Of a stretch of 64,000 bases of DNA, positions 27,091 through 37,756 are shown piece by piece. Made by a program: the position numbers and the translations under genes. The notes under the pieces are model-generated. The model did not search any database. It was given only the letters and a program-made list of their open reading frames with translations, and had not been told where the DNA came from. Origin of the DNA: Nodularia sp. LEGE 06071 (GTDB taxonomy: Bacteria > Cyanobacteriota > Cyanobacteriia > Cyanobacteriales > Nostocaceae); the NCBI RefSeq assembly GCF_015207755.1, contig NZ_JADEWH010000009.1:175293-239292 (forward strand), in the 5' to 3' direction. Position 1 is the stretch's first letter. Each line of letters begins with the position of its first letter.

Positions 27091-29829
27091 TTAATTTTGA
27101 GTCACCGCAGCACAGGTTAATGGTTGTTGCACTTGAGCAGAAGATTTATTGGCCATTAATTCAACTTGTCCTTGGGTGTTACGTCGCCAAGATGTAGCTT
27201 GGACAAGTGATTCTGGAGATTTTGGTATTGGGGCTTTTAAAGCCTGTGTTTGCTGGTATGTAGAAAGATCACGGATATCAGACCAAGTGCGATCGCTCCA
27301 AACTTGTTGATTGGGATTTTGGGGTATACCACCTCTACCTATGGCGACAAATCTACTGCCTTCACTACCCATACAACCTGTAACAATTTGTTGGGATGGG
27401 TCACTGACATTGGCAGGGAGTTCGACTAAACCGGAATTGGGGTCAACGCCTACAGTATTGATTTGCACAGTACCATTAATGCCAAATTCCGAACTGGCGG
27501 TAATGTCGCTTTCCGGTGTGAGTTGTTCTCGAAACTGTAAGCCAAACAAACCTTGAGTGGTGATTTGAATGTTACCACCGCTGCCCACGACAGCATTAGC
27601 GGAAATGTCACTGTTTTCTTTGGGGACAGCAACAATCAAATCAGCATTGATATTAATGTTTCCCCCTGTAGAAGCACCATCAGCATTGGTAATAATTTTA
27701 CTGCCATTGCGGAGGAGGAGAAAATCACTAGCTAGGAGTCGGATATTGCCACGACCCCCGCCATTCAGTTCTGCTTTGAGACTGGCTGCATTGTCAAGGA
27801 AGATATGATGAGCAACAATATTTAAGTTACCTGCATTACCTGTACCAGAATTGCTGACGCTAATTTCTGCCTGATCGCGGACACGCAAACTATCAGCAAT
27901 GATATTAACTGACTGAGCAGTAAAAGCATTATCTGAGGCGGCTGTGATGGTACTGGGTAGCTGACGACCATCAAATAAAGATGGCGAAATGCCTTGCACG
28001 TCTATATCGTTAACTTGTAAATTCACACTGCCAGCTGCACCTTGCCCCAAACTAGATGAAGTGATTTGTCCGCCGTTAAACACACGCAAGCGATCGCCTC
28101 GAATATTAATATTTCCACCTGAACCAACCGCATTTTCACTGACGGCAACGGTGATTCCGCTGACTGTTTGGCTAATAATATCAATCACTGGGTCGCTGAC
28201 TTGTATATCTTGGGCGTGAATATCTATATTGCCAGCTGTGCCAGCACCTGATAAAGCACTAGATACAGTCCCACCTTCCCATAACTGCAAACCTCCAGTG
28301 TTGATAGTAATATTTCCGCCTGAACCATCTGCAAAAGGTTGAATGGCACTAATCACAGCACTAACCATTCCCCCTGGTGTCACTCCTTGAATTTCCAGAC
28401 TTTCAGCAGCTTGAATAGAAATATCCCCAGATGTACCAGTGGTCATCAACTCAAAACCAGGAAAACTGGAACCAACGAGATCGGTACTAATGCGCCCTCC
28501 ATTCAGTAAACGAACTCGATCGGCTTCAATAGTGATGCTGCCGCTATTATTTCTTTCACCACCAGTGACCAAGGTAGTAATCGCACTCGGCTGAAAATTA
28601 GCCATACCAGTAAAAGAATCGGCAAATGGATTGTAACCACTCACTTCTATATCTTTGGCACGAACTGTAATATTGCCGGTACTAGCATCGGTGATGGGTG
28701 TAGGTGTGAAAGTCAAGAAGTCAAAAGCAAAGCCATAGTTGATGGACTGTAACCAAGCGCCATTGGCAATTCGTAGCCTTTCAGTCTCAATGGTAATGTC
28801 TCCCGCCTTTGCGCCAGTGCCAAATACACTGGTGAAGATTCCCGGAGTGGAGTAATTTTCTGGGCTAGATACACCCAACAAATCGACAAATTCTGTAGTT
28901 TTGACAGTAATATCTTGTCCTGTTCCCCAGGCTGTGGTAGCAGAAGAAATTCCCGAACCCTCCTGAATAGTCAAACCTCGTCCCTGGATGTTAATTGCTC
29001 CCCCATTAATGCCAGAAGTATCGATGAGTGAGGATTGTCTGAGGGAAATCATGCCCCAGTCAGCAGTTACCGGACTAATAAATTGCCATCCGTCTAGATG
29101 ATGCAATCCCACTTCCGCATTTTTTAATGCCCATAATTCCACTCTGCCGTCTGGATTGGTAAGGCTAGTTTGATTGATATTAATTTCACTCCCCACTAAT
29201 GCTAAAGTTTGCGCTTGGAAGGTTTGCGAGGGGCGGAGAAAGAAGTTAGATGCTGGTGTTCCTTGAGTGCGAATTGCTCCCGCATTGGCTCCGAGTTGCA
29301 ATCCCACAGGCGTACTCATGGTTAATAGTGGGGGTGTTGTCGTGTCGCTGGCATTAAATTTGAATCCATCAGCAAAGACTACACTCTCAGCAGTTGTACC
29401 AACAAAAGAACCACTGACATTCACGCTGGCATTTTCCCCAAAGACGATTCCTGTGGGATTGATTAAAAACAAGCTGACAGGGTTATTGTGATTGATCGTC
29501 TGTATCATCCCATCAATATGAGATACATTCCCAGCCGTCACGCGATTAAATATAGTAGAAATATTAGATGTATTTATTAAATCAAAAGTGGCTGAACCAC
29601 CACTAGGGACAGAAAAATTACTGAAACTGTGAAATAAATTCTTGCCTGAAGCACTACCATTGGTAATTGTGAAGTGATTCCCATTTTGAGAGACAGTACT
29701 ATTGAGACTGGCATCTGAGTTAATTTGAGCATTGGCAAAGTCGATGCCGAGGAAAATTCCTAATGGCAGTAGTATGACACTTGCTAAGATTCGATTGCCT
29801 ACATCCCAGCCCACCGCAAGCAGTTTCAT
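27091..29829 (-). CDS. TpsA exoprotein 5
   Basis: About 912 residues from the ATG at 29829, which has AAAGGAAA upstream. Signal peptide MKLLAVGWDVGNRILASV...ANA-QI. In the TPS domain the usual FLMNPNGI is FLINPTGI. Its central region aligns with that of exoprotein 4 (shared SRVELWA-like, INIQGRGLT, TTEFVDLLGVS and ITIE motifs), so the two are sister copies, yet its leader differs while its 3' end is like exoproteins 2, 3 and 6 (STYQQTQALKAP, ending LTCAAVTQN). That makes it a mosaic. WSDRTW and the two C-terminal cysteines are conserved. The intergenic gap to the downstream gene is about 80 bases, consistent with cotranscription. Confidence 0.94.
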   Translation of the reverse strand: MKLLAVGWDVGNRILASVILLPLGIFLGIDFANAQINSDASLNSTVSQNGNHFTITNGSASGKNLFHSFSNFSVPSGGSATFDLINTSNISTIFNRVTAGNVSHIDGMIQTINHNNPVSLFLINPTGIVFGENASVNVSGSFVGTTAESVVFADGFKFNASDTTTPPLLTMSTPVGLQLGANAGAIRTQGTPASNFFLRPSQTFQAQTLALVGSEININQTSLTNPDGRVELWALKNAEVGLHHLDGWQFISPVTADWGMISLRQSSLIDTSGINGGAINIQGRGLTIQEGSGISSATTAWGTGQDITVKTTEFVDLLGVSSPENYSTPGIFTSVFGTGAKAGDITIETERLRIANGAWLQSINYGFAFDFLTFTPTPITDASTGNITVRAKDIEVSGYNPFADSFTGMANFQPSAITTLVTGGERNNSGSITIEADRVRLLNGGRISTDLVGSSFPGFELMTTGTSGDISIQAAESLEIQGVTPGGMVSAVISAIQPFADGSGGNITINTGGLQLWEGGTVSSALSGAGTAGNIDIHAQDIQVSDPVIDIISQTVSGITVAVSENAVGSGGNINIRGDRLRVFNGGQITSSSLGQGAAGSVNLQVNDIDVQGISPSLFDGRQLPSTITAASDNAFTAQSVNIIADSLRVRDQAEISVSNSGTGNAGNLNIVAHHIFLDNAASLKAELNGGGRGNIRLLASDFLLLRNGSKIITNADGASTGGNININADLIVAVPKENSDISANAVVGSGGNIQITTQGLFGLQFREQLTPESDITASSEFGINGTVQINTVGVDPNSGLVELPANVSDPSQQIVTGCMGSEGSRFVAIGRGGIPQNPNQQVWSDRTWSDIRDLSTYQQTQALKAPIPKSPESLVQATSWRRNTQGQVELMANKSSAQVQQPLTCAAVTQN

Positions 29830-29903
29830 TACACAATTTCCTTTGATAGTAGTTTTCTTAAAATAGTCACCAGAGATGATCACCAGGACAGGTACAATCG
29901 ACT

Positions 29904-32531
29904 TTAAGATTTATGATTCGGCATGGCAGAACAGGTCAAAGGCGATTGTACTTTTATAGAAGAGTGGGTTGCAATTAACTCCACTTGGCCTTGATGATTA
30001 CGATGCCAGTCTGTAGCCTGGACGAGAGTTGCTGAAGATTGCGGGATTTGAGCCTTGGTGTTGCCTGTTGTCCGGTATGTAGAAAGATCACGGACATCCG
30101 ACCAAGTGCGATCGCTCCAAACTTGTTGACTGGGATTTTGGGGTATACCACCTCTACCAATGGCGACAAAGCTACTACCTTGATTATCAGCACAACCTGT
30201 AGCAATTTGTTGGGATGGGTCGCTGACATTGGCAGGTAATTCGACTAAACCAGAGTTAGGGTCAACGCCTACAGTATTGATTTGCACAGTACCACTAATG
30301 CCAAATTGAGAACTGGCGGTAATATCACTTTCCGGGGTGAGTTGGTCGCGGAATGTGATTCCAAATAAACCCTGAGTTTGAATATCAATATTACCACCAG
30401 CCCCTTTAATCGCATTGGCAGTAATATCGCTATTTTCTAAACCAAGAATAATTGGGGCATAAATGTTGATATTGCCGCCTGTGGCTGTATCAGTGGCATT
30501 GGTGTTAATTTTACTCCCATAACGCATCAATAAAACATCAGTATTGAGAGTAATATTACCACGATCGCCTGCGGAGACTTCCGAAAGTAGACTACTTCCT
30601 TCCTTCAGTTTGATCAGGTTAGCATTAACAATCAAGTTACCTGCATTACCACCACCTGTATTACTGACGGAAATTTGCCCATGATCAAGAACATTGAGCC
30701 GATTCGCCACTAGATTAACTGAACCAGCATCAGAGGTGGTAGTAGAAGCTGCCGTAATGGTACTTGGGAGAATGCGACCATCAGTTAAGGGTTGGGAATT
30801 ACCCTCTACAGTAATATTATTGACTTGCAAGTTGACATTACCTGCCGCACCAATGCCATCTGTGGAGGAGGTAATTTGTCCACCGTTGAAGACGCGCAAA
30901 CTATCTGCTGTCAGGCTAATATTGCCTCCCTGGCCTGTGGAATTCTGCCCTATTGCTACAGTAATACCACTAGGGGCATTGCTAAAAGGATCAACTATGG
31001 GATCACTGACTTCTATATTAGTAGCTTGAATCGTGATATTCCCAGCTGTGCCTTTACCCGCAAGCGCAGCGATTGGGCTTCCTGCGATCGCACTGGAGAT
31101 AGTTCCACCCCCTGCCAAAGCGATTTGTCCGGCGTTAATGGTAATATTTCCCGCCTTGCCTGTCGTGGATGTAGGGAAGAATGAATTGCCCAATAAATCG
31201 GTGCTAATACGCCCCCCATCCAATAGCCGTATCCGTTCAGCCTCCACCGTAATTGCACCAGTGTCATTCTGTTGTCCTCCCACAACTAGCGTTGTAATTG
31301 CCGCTGAGACAAAAGTACCTGTAAACGGACTGGGAAATGGTGCATCACCACCGATTTCTATATCTGTGGCACGAATCGTGATGTTGCCAGTTGTGGCATT
31401 GTTGATCGGCGCGAAGGTAACAAAGTTAGCACCAAAGTTGAAGGTGTTGATCCATGCACTATTAGCAAGGCGCAATCGTGGAGTTTCAACCGTGATATTC
31501 CCAGCAGTTGCGCCACTGCCAGTCACACTAGTCAACAAGCCAGGAGGGTTATAATTCGCGGGATGAGAAACACCCAGTAAATCTATAAATTCTGTGGTTT
31601 TGACAGTAATACCCTGTCCTTGCCCATTTGCACCAGTGGACGATTCTATATGTGAGCCATCTTGCAAGGTTAACCCACGCCCCTGAATATTGATTGCACC
31701 CCCATTAGCCCCACTGGTATTGATATAGGAAGACTGACTCAGGGTAATGTTGCCCCAGGTTGGCGATAGAGATGAACTCGCTAGTTGCCAGTTCCCAGAT
31801 GTGGGTATATTCACCGTGCCATTTTGCATCGCCCACAATTCCACACGGCTATCCGGTGCAGAGATGTTGGCACTATTAATATCCACTTGTCCCCCAATCA
31901 GTGCCAGGGTTTGATTCGGTCCGATTGATAATGTCGGTGTCGGAAAGAAGACATTGTTGGCAGGTGGACCTTGGACTTCGATGAGTGCGGCGGGCTGTGC
32001 CAAAACTCCCCCATGACTTCCCATCTGCAAACCCACAGGTACACTCATGGTCAACAACGGTGTTTCAGTTGGATTTATAGCACTAAATTCTATTCCATCG
32101 GCAAATTTAATACTATTCGCTGTCGTCCCCACAAAGGAGCCACTAATATTTAAGCTGGCATTTTGCCCAAATACAATTCCATTGGGATTCATCAAAAACA
32201 AATTGACTGGGTTACTACCATGAAGTGTGCGAATTAACCCATCAATATGAGAAATATTTTCACCTGTAACGCGACTAAATATAGTTGTCGTATTTGGTGT
32301 GTTTGTTAAATCGAAAGTTGCTGAACCACCTGTAGGTATGGAAAAATTACTAAAGCTGTGAAATAAATTATTACCTTGATTGATACCATTAAGAATATCA
32401 AAATTATTGCCGTTGGAGTTGACAATGGTGTTAGTTGTACCATCAGATGTTACCTGAGCCATTGCAGGTAGCAAATTTCCACCTACTAAAATACCACAGG
32501 CTACACCCCAGCACCCAGAAGTTACTTTCAT
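29904..32531 (-). CDS. TpsA exoprotein 4
   Basis: About 875 residues from the ATG at 32531 (MKVTSGCWGVACG leader). Signal peptide ends AMA-QVTSDG. TPS domain with NLFHSFSNF and FLMNPNGI. The central region is homologous to exoprotein 5 (INIQGRGLTLQDGS, TTEFIDLLGVSHP), then GTAGNI and GNAGNL coils. The C-terminal block reads WSDRTWSDVRD and ends LTCSAMPNHKS, closer to exoprotein 7 than to exoprotein 3. Two mature cysteines. A miniature inverted-repeat element sits just upstream, between this gene and exoprotein 3. Confidence 0.94.
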   Translation of the reverse strand: MKVTSGCWGVACGILVGGNLLPAMAQVTSDGTTNTIVNSNGNNFDILNGINQGNNLFHSFSNFSIPTGGSATFDLTNTPNTTTIFSRVTGENISHIDGLIRTLHGSNPVNLFLMNPNGIVFGQNASLNISGSFVGTTANSIKFADGIEFSAINPTETPLLTMSVPVGLQMGSHGGVLAQPAALIEVQGPPANNVFFPTPTLSIGPNQTLALIGGQVDINSANISAPDSRVELWAMQNGTVNIPTSGNWQLASSSLSPTWGNITLSQSSYINTSGANGGAINIQGRGLTLQDGSHIESSTGANGQGQGITVKTTEFIDLLGVSHPANYNPPGLLTSVTGSGATAGNITVETPRLRLANSAWINTFNFGANFVTFAPINNATTGNITIRATDIEIGGDAPFPSPFTGTFVSAAITTLVVGGQQNDTGAITVEAERIRLLDGGRISTDLLGNSFFPTSTTGKAGNITINAGQIALAGGGTISSAIAGSPIAALAGKGTAGNITIQATNIEVSDPIVDPFSNAPSGITVAIGQNSTGQGGNISLTADSLRVFNGGQITSSTDGIGAAGNVNLQVNNITVEGNSQPLTDGRILPSTITAASTTTSDAGSVNLVANRLNVLDHGQISVSNTGGGNAGNLIVNANLIKLKEGSSLLSEVSAGDRGNITLNTDVLLMRYGSKINTNATDTATGGNINIYAPIILGLENSDITANAIKGAGGNIDIQTQGLFGITFRDQLTPESDITASSQFGISGTVQINTVGVDPNSGLVELPANVSDPSQQIATGCADNQGSSFVAIGRGGIPQNPSQQVWSDRTWSDVRDLSTYRTTGNTKAQIPQSSATLVQATDWHRNHQGQVELIATHSSIKVQSPLTCSAMPNHKS

Positions 32532-32580
32532 TACCCTATCTCCATGACAAACATATACTGAGAATGCCCACAATATTTTC

Positions 32581-32674
32581 TTAGGACTTACGCAATAGCT
32601 CTCTCAAACCCTCTTAACTTCGTGTCCTTTGTGTCCTTTGTGGTTCGTTTCTTCATAATTTTGCGTAAGTCCTG
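32581..32674. mobile_element. MITE-like element with 13-bp perfect terminal inverted repeats
   Basis: AGGACTTACGCAA (32583-32595) and TTGCGTAAGTCCT (32661-32673) are exact inverted repeats. The 65-base interior holds CTTCGTGTCCTTTGTGTCC and TGGTTCGTTTCTT, a sequence type common in cyanobacterial spacers. TTTC flanks both ends, suggesting a 4-base target duplication. The homologous spacers at about 23925, 27055 and 35205 read CAATATTTTTTTACTAAC with no insertion, so they act as empty sites. No transposase is encoded; a full-length element elsewhere would be needed to move it. Confidence 0.85.
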
Positions 32675-32709
32675 TTTCTTACTAACACTTTCAATGAACT
32701 GTATGAAAC

Positions 32710-35166
32710 TTAATTGTGAGTCACAGTAGCACAGGTTAATGGTTGTTGCACTTCAGCAGAAGATTGATCGGTAATTAATTCAACTTGTCCTTGGGTATTA
32801 CGTCGCCAAGATGTAGCTTGGACAAGTGATTCAGGCGATTTTGGTATTTGGGCTTTTAAAGCTGGTGTTTGCTGGAATGTAGAAAGATCACGGATATCAG
32901 ACCAAGTGCGATCGCTCCAAATTTGTTGATTGGGATTTTGGGGTATACCACCTCTACCAATGGCGACAAAGCTACTGCCTTCACTACCAGTACAACTTGT
33001 AGCAATTTGTTGGGATGGGTCTATGACATTGGTGGGTAATTCGACTAAACCCAAATTAGGATCAACACCAATATTATTCACCTGTACTGTACCACTCACA
33101 CCAAACTGTGAACTAGCAGTAATGTCATTTTCTGGAGTGGTTTGGGGACGGAATTTTAAACCCAAAACCCCCTGAGTTGTAATGTCAATATTTCCACCTT
33201 TACCTTGAAAGGCATTGGCAATAATATCACTGTTTTCTAAGCCGAGAATAATGGGGGAATTAATCGTGATATTACCACCATTACCTGTGTTACCTGCGGT
33301 TGCGGTAACATTACTACCATGACGCATAACTAAAGTATTAGCTTGCAGATTAATACTGCCACCTTCCCCCGATTTAGTAGTTGCGGCAATACTACCGCCG
33401 TGAGCAAGGAAAATGGTATCTGCCTTGATTTCCAGGTTGCCAGCATTGCCAACTCCTTTGTGTTCAACGCCAACAACCCCTCCATCTGTAATCTCCAGAC
33501 GGCGAGTATTGACGACTAACTTACCCGAAGAGCCTGTGGGGAAAGACTGTACCCCAAACTGTTGTTGTATGGCAGGTGATAATATGTCTGCAATAGCTAC
33601 AATTTTACTGGGCAAACCAGATGCAGCACCCACCCCCCTGACTGCAATTAATTCAGAAACATTGAGTACAACATTACCGGAATTACCACTTCCGGCGGTA
33701 GAAGACCCTAAAATCCCACCATCATACACACTCAGTCTAGGCGTATTGATAGTTAATCGCCCTGCGTTTCCTTCCTTCCATGCACTCGTTACTACATTAC
33801 TGCCACTCAGATTGAATGGGTTTTCTCCACTCACTTCAATTGATTGAGATGCGTTAATAGTGCTATTGCCACCTGCTCCTATCCCACGACTGAAGGTGAT
33901 GATCCCGCCACCCTCTCGAATCCTTAAAGTCCCTGTGGATATTTGAATATCACCAGCTTTTCCAGAACCAAAAGTGTTGGCATTCAACAAACTTAAAGAA
34001 ATGGGACTAAGTGGCGAAAATCCCCCCATTTCCAGGGAATTATCGGCGATAATCGAAATACTTCCCCCTGTCCCTGCACCAAAGTTTCTTAAGGAAAAAA
34101 GTCCCCCCTGTAAAACCTGTACTTGTGGTGCAGATACAATTAGACTCCCCCCTGTGCCAAGACCTGTATTTTCGGTACGTATAAAGGATTGGGTCAAGCT
34201 GATATTTCCTATTCCCTGTGTCTCTAGTAATTTGCTGGCATTAATGACTATATCCCCACTATTTTCATTGTCCTGATTGATCGATAAGACACCAGAACCA
34301 CCTGTCAAGCTAATATTTTGACCCTGAAAGTGAATCGAGCCTGCTGGATTACCACTAACATTAACTAAAGCTTGTTTGGACAACTGGATATTGCCAAACT
34401 GATGGATATTTCCATAATCAAATTTCCAGATGGAAGGATCTAGATTAATCATGCCAGCACTGGCACTACCAAGTTCAATTTGTCCAGAAGATGCCTGCAA
34501 TATACCACCATCTAAAGTGATGTTTCCTCCTACCAATGCCAGAATCTTACTAGAAGAAACACTTAATCCCGTGGTAGTTGTACCTAATCTTGTGGGACTA
34601 CCAGAAATTAACCGATGCCCAGTATTATTAATAGTAATTGCACCAGGATTACTGCCCATCTGCAAACCCACAAGTACACTCATAGTCAGCAAGGGAGTAT
34701 TGGCAGGATTGACTGCACTAAATTCCGTACCATCGGCAAACTTAATACTGTTTGCAGTTGTCGCTACAAATGAGCCGCCAATATTCAAACTGGCATTTTG
34801 CCCAAATACAATTCCGTTGGGATTCATCAAAAACAAACTTACTGGATTATTACTATTCAGGGTATGAATCAACCCATCAATATGAGAAACATTTCCACCT
34901 GTAACCCGACTAAATATAGTTGTTGTATTTGGTGTGTTTGTTAAATCGAAAGTTACCGAACCACCTGTAGGTATGGAAAAATTACTAAAGCTGTGAAATA
35001 AATTATTACCTTGATTGATACCATTAAGAATATCAAAATTATTGCCGTTGGAGTTGACAATGGTGTTAGTTGTCGCGTCAGATGTTACCTGAGCCATTGC
35101 AGGTAGCAAATTTCCACCGACTAAGATCCCACAGGCTACACCCCAGCACACAGAAGTTACTTTCAT
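32710..35166 (-). CDS. TpsA exoprotein 3
   Basis: About 818 residues from the ATG at 35166 with GGAGATAGGG upstream. Leader, signal peptide (AMA-QVTSDA) and TPS domain (FLMNPNGI) nearly identical to exoproteins 4, 6 and 7. The middle is different, with GSGNSGNV, GVGNAGNL and GNGGNI coils and a DGGILQASSGQIELGSASAG segment. The C-terminal block has WSDRTW and ends LTCATVTHN; the first cysteine is in TSC rather than TGC. The end of the coding region is nearly identical in DNA to those of exoproteins 2, 5 and 6. It is followed by the MITE-bearing spacer. Confidence 0.94.
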   Translation of the reverse strand: MKVTSVCWGVACGILVGGNLLPAMAQVTSDATTNTIVNSNGNNFDILNGINQGNNLFHSFSNFSIPTGGSVTFDLTNTPNTTTIFSRVTGGNVSHIDGLIHTLNSNNPVSLFLMNPNGIVFGQNASLNIGGSFVATTANSIKFADGTEFSAVNPANTPLLTMSVLVGLQMGSNPGAITINNTGHRLISGSPTRLGTTTTGLSVSSSKILALVGGNITLDGGILQASSGQIELGSASAGMINLDPSIWKFDYGNIHQFGNIQLSKQALVNVSGNPAGSIHFQGQNISLTGGSGVLSINQDNENSGDIVINASKLLETQGIGNISLTQSFIRTENTGLGTGGSLIVSAPQVQVLQGGLFSLRNFGAGTGGSISIIADNSLEMGGFSPLSPISLSLLNANTFGSGKAGDIQISTGTLRIREGGGIITFSRGIGAGGNSTINASQSIEVSGENPFNLSGSNVVTSAWKEGNAGRLTINTPRLSVYDGGILGSSTAGSGNSGNVVLNVSELIAVRGVGAASGLPSKIVAIADILSPAIQQQFGVQSFPTGSSGKLVVNTRRLEITDGGVVGVEHKGVGNAGNLEIKADTIFLAHGGSIAATTKSGEGGSINLQANTLVMRHGSNVTATAGNTGNGGNITINSPIILGLENSDIIANAFQGKGGNIDITTQGVLGLKFRPQTTPENDITASSQFGVSGTVQVNNIGVDPNLGLVELPTNVIDPSQQIATSCTGSEGSSFVAIGRGGIPQNPNQQIWSDRTWSDIRDLSTFQQTPALKAQIPKSPESLVQATSWRRNTQGQVELITDQSSAEVQQPLTCATVTHN

Positions 35167-35246
35167 TACCCTATCTCCATGACCAACATATACTGAGGAT
35201 GCCCACAATATTTTTTTACTAACACTTCCAATGAACTAGATGAAAC

Positions 35247-37583
35247 TTAATTTTGAGTCACCGCAGCACAGGTTAATGGTTGTTGCACTTGAGCCGAAGA
35301 TTTATTGGCAATTAATTCAACTTGTCCTTGGGTGTTATGTCGCCAAGATGTAGCTTGGACAAGTGATTCGGGAGATTTTGGTATTGGGGCTTTTAAAGCT
35401 TGTGTTTGCTGGTATGTAGAAAGATCACGAATATCAGACCAAGTGCGATCGCTCCAAATTTGTTGATTAGGATTTTGGGGTACACCACCTCTACCAGTGG
35501 CGACAAAACTACTGCCTTCACTACCACTACAACCTGTAGCAATTTTTTGGGATGGGTCGCTGACATTGGCAGGTAGTTCGACTAAACCGGAATTGGGGTC
35601 AACACCTACAGTATTGATTTGCACAGTGCCACTAATTCCAAATTGAGAACTGGCGGTAATGTCATTTTCCGGTGTGAGTTGTTCTCGAAACTGTAAGCCA
35701 AACAAACCTTGAGTAGTGATTTGGATGTTACCACCGCTTCCCCGGACTGCATTACCGATAATATCACTGTTTTCTAAACCCACAATTACGGGAGCGTTGA
35801 GTGTAATATTGCCCCCATTACCTGCTAATTGAGCTTCTACAGAAATTTGGCTGCGATCGCGCATGAATAATAATTGTTCAGCATTGAGCAGCAGATTACC
35901 ACCGTTTCCAGATTGTGTAGCTGCGGAAATTGTCCCGCGATTTGTCAGCACAATTGAGTCAGTATCAACCTCTAAATTACCGGCATTACCTGTACCTTCA
36001 TTTTTCACCCCAATGTCAGCTCGATCCAGGACGCGCAATTGAGGTGTCATCAAAATTACTCCTCCGGCATTACCACTGGGAAATTCAGGTAGTTCGTAAA
36101 CTGCACGGGTGATAGGATCGAGGCGTAGGGCGTTAGATCCGATATTGCTACTCAGCATCCCATTTTGTGATGTACCACTGACTTCAATCAACTCTGAAGC
36201 TACAATCCGGACATTCCCCGCATTGGCCGTAGAGCCAGTTGAGGAGGTGACTAAACTGCCATCTCGCACTGTTAATCTACCTGTGGTGATGCTCAAATCG
36301 CCAGCATTGCCAATACCTACCGTGGATGATGTGATGGTGGTGGGGAGAAATGTAACTTGATTAATTCCGGCAACATCTATAGAGTCCGAGGCCTGAATCT
36401 GAACATCGCCACCATTGCCAATTCCCAGACTAATTGACAGAATACTAGCACCATCAGTCATTGTGAGTTTTTGGGTAGAAATAGTCACATTTCCCGCTTG
36501 TCCCGCAGCAGATGAACTAGAAATTGATGAGGCTAATGAAGGATTGGCAAGCTTAAATCCCCTAGCTGAGATAGATTCAACCGCATTGACTACAATATTT
36601 CCACCTTTCCCTGTACTGGTGTTTCGAGTGGTGATTCGTCCTCCATCTTGTAAATTGAGTTTCCCGGCTGCATTAATCGTAATTTGATCGAAGGAGAAAA
36701 CACCTTGATTGACAGTGGAAACGTTTGAAGCTTGCAAGTTGATATCTTTACCTTGCATTTGTATCGTACTATTTCCCAAACCAAAGCCTAATACTTGTGC
36801 ATTTTCAGTCAAATTGATGTGATTGAATTCTTCAACCTGAGAATAATCAAATGTCCATCCTTGGGGTGCTGGTGTGAGATTAACTTCTCCTGAATTGACG
36901 CTACCAAGTTCAATCAAGCCATTGACGGTTCTGAGAACACCACCGGTGATATTAATATTATTTCCCAGTAAAGCCAGGGTTTTACCTGCATCTACTTCTA
37001 AGCCTATGGGAGTTTGATGAATACCATTATTGGAGTTTTGCAGGGCGATTGCACCTGAATTTTGCCCAAACTGTAAGCCCACTGGTACACTCATTGTTAA
37101 TAAGGGAGATGATACCGACTGGGTAGCATTAAACTGGAACCCATCAGCAAATTTGATGCTCTGGGCAGTCGTACCTACAAATGATCCGCTAATATTTAGG
37201 CTGGCATTAGGGCCAAAGACAATACCGCTGGGATTCATCAGAAATAGACTCACAGGATTGCTGTTATTTATAGTCCTGATTAAGCCATCAATCTGAGAAA
37301 TATTTCCACCAGTAACTCGACTAAAAATGTTGGAAATATCGGGAGTATTGACTAAATCAAAGGTAGCTGAATTGCCAGTAGGAAGGGAAAACTGCCCGAA
37401 ACCGTGAAATAAATTACTACCTGCCGCACTACCATTAATGACGGTGAAGTTATTGCCATTTTGAATCACAGTAGTATTGAGACTGCCATCTGAAGTGATT
37501 TGAGCATAGGCACAGTTTTTAGTCAGCAAGATGATGCCTAATGGCAACAGCACATAACCCAAACAAACAGGGAGTAATTTCAT
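35247..37583 (-). CDS. TpsA exoprotein 2
   Basis: The shortest of the array, 778 residues. Signal peptide MKLLPVCLGYVLLPLGIILL...AYA-QI. TPS domain with NLFHGFGQF and FLMNPSGI, both variants of the usual motifs. Coils such as GKGGNI, GQAGNV, GIGNGGDV and GNGGNI follow. The C-terminal block reads WSDRTWSDIRD and ends LTCAAVTQN, close to exoproteins 5 and 6. Two mature cysteines. The start codon lacks a strong ribosome site, so translation might depend on coupling or an internal promoter; an intergenic hairpin is at 37676-37718 upstream. Confidence 0.94.
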   Translation of the reverse strand: MKLLPVCLGYVLLPLGIILLTKNCAYAQITSDGSLNTTVIQNGNNFTVINGSAAGSNLFHGFGQFSLPTGNSATFDLVNTPDISNIFSRVTGGNISQIDGLIRTINNSNPVSLFLMNPSGIVFGPNASLNISGSFVGTTAQSIKFADGFQFNATQSVSSPLLTMSVPVGLQFGQNSGAIALQNSNNGIHQTPIGLEVDAGKTLALLGNNINITGGVLRTVNGLIELGSVNSGEVNLTPAPQGWTFDYSQVEEFNHINLTENAQVLGFGLGNSTIQMQGKDINLQASNVSTVNQGVFSFDQITINAAGKLNLQDGGRITTRNTSTGKGGNIVVNAVESISARGFKLANPSLASSISSSSAAGQAGNVTISTQKLTMTDGASILSISLGIGNGGDVQIQASDSIDVAGINQVTFLPTTITSSTVGIGNAGDLSITTGRLTVRDGSLVTSSTGSTANAGNVRIVASELIEVSGTSQNGMLSSNIGSNALRLDPITRAVYELPEFPSGNAGGVILMTPQLRVLDRADIGVKNEGTGNAGNLEVDTDSIVLTNRGTISAATQSGNGGNLLLNAEQLLFMRDRSQISVEAQLAGNGGNITLNAPVIVGLENSDIIGNAVRGSGGNIQITTQGLFGLQFREQLTPENDITASSQFGISGTVQINTVGVDPNSGLVELPANVSDPSQKIATGCSGSEGSSFVATGRGGVPQNPNQQIWSDRTWSDIRDLSTYQQTQALKAPIPKSPESLVQATSWRHNTQGQVELIANKSSAQVQQPLTCAAVTQN

Positions 37584-37675
37584 AATTCAGTTGGCTTTTA
37601 TTCTGACATTAGTGTTCCCTTAATGACACTTTTATGAACATCAGGCAACACCAATAAATAAATTCCCCAAAAATT

Positions 37676-37718
37676 GTAGGGTGGGTTAGCGCAGCGTAAC
37701 CCACCATTATCCTTCTAC
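37676..37718. repeat. Palindromic intergenic repeat
   Basis: GGTGGGTTA (37680-37688) pairs with TAACCCACC (37697-37705), with GTAGG/CTAC-type arms outside. It is related to the repeat at 1012-1090. It lies between exoproteins 1 and 2 and could stabilise or attenuate the polycistronic transcript. Confidence 0.7.
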
Positions 37719-37756
37719 AAATTAATTGGGCATTTTATTCCTTGGAAGTCCCTAAA

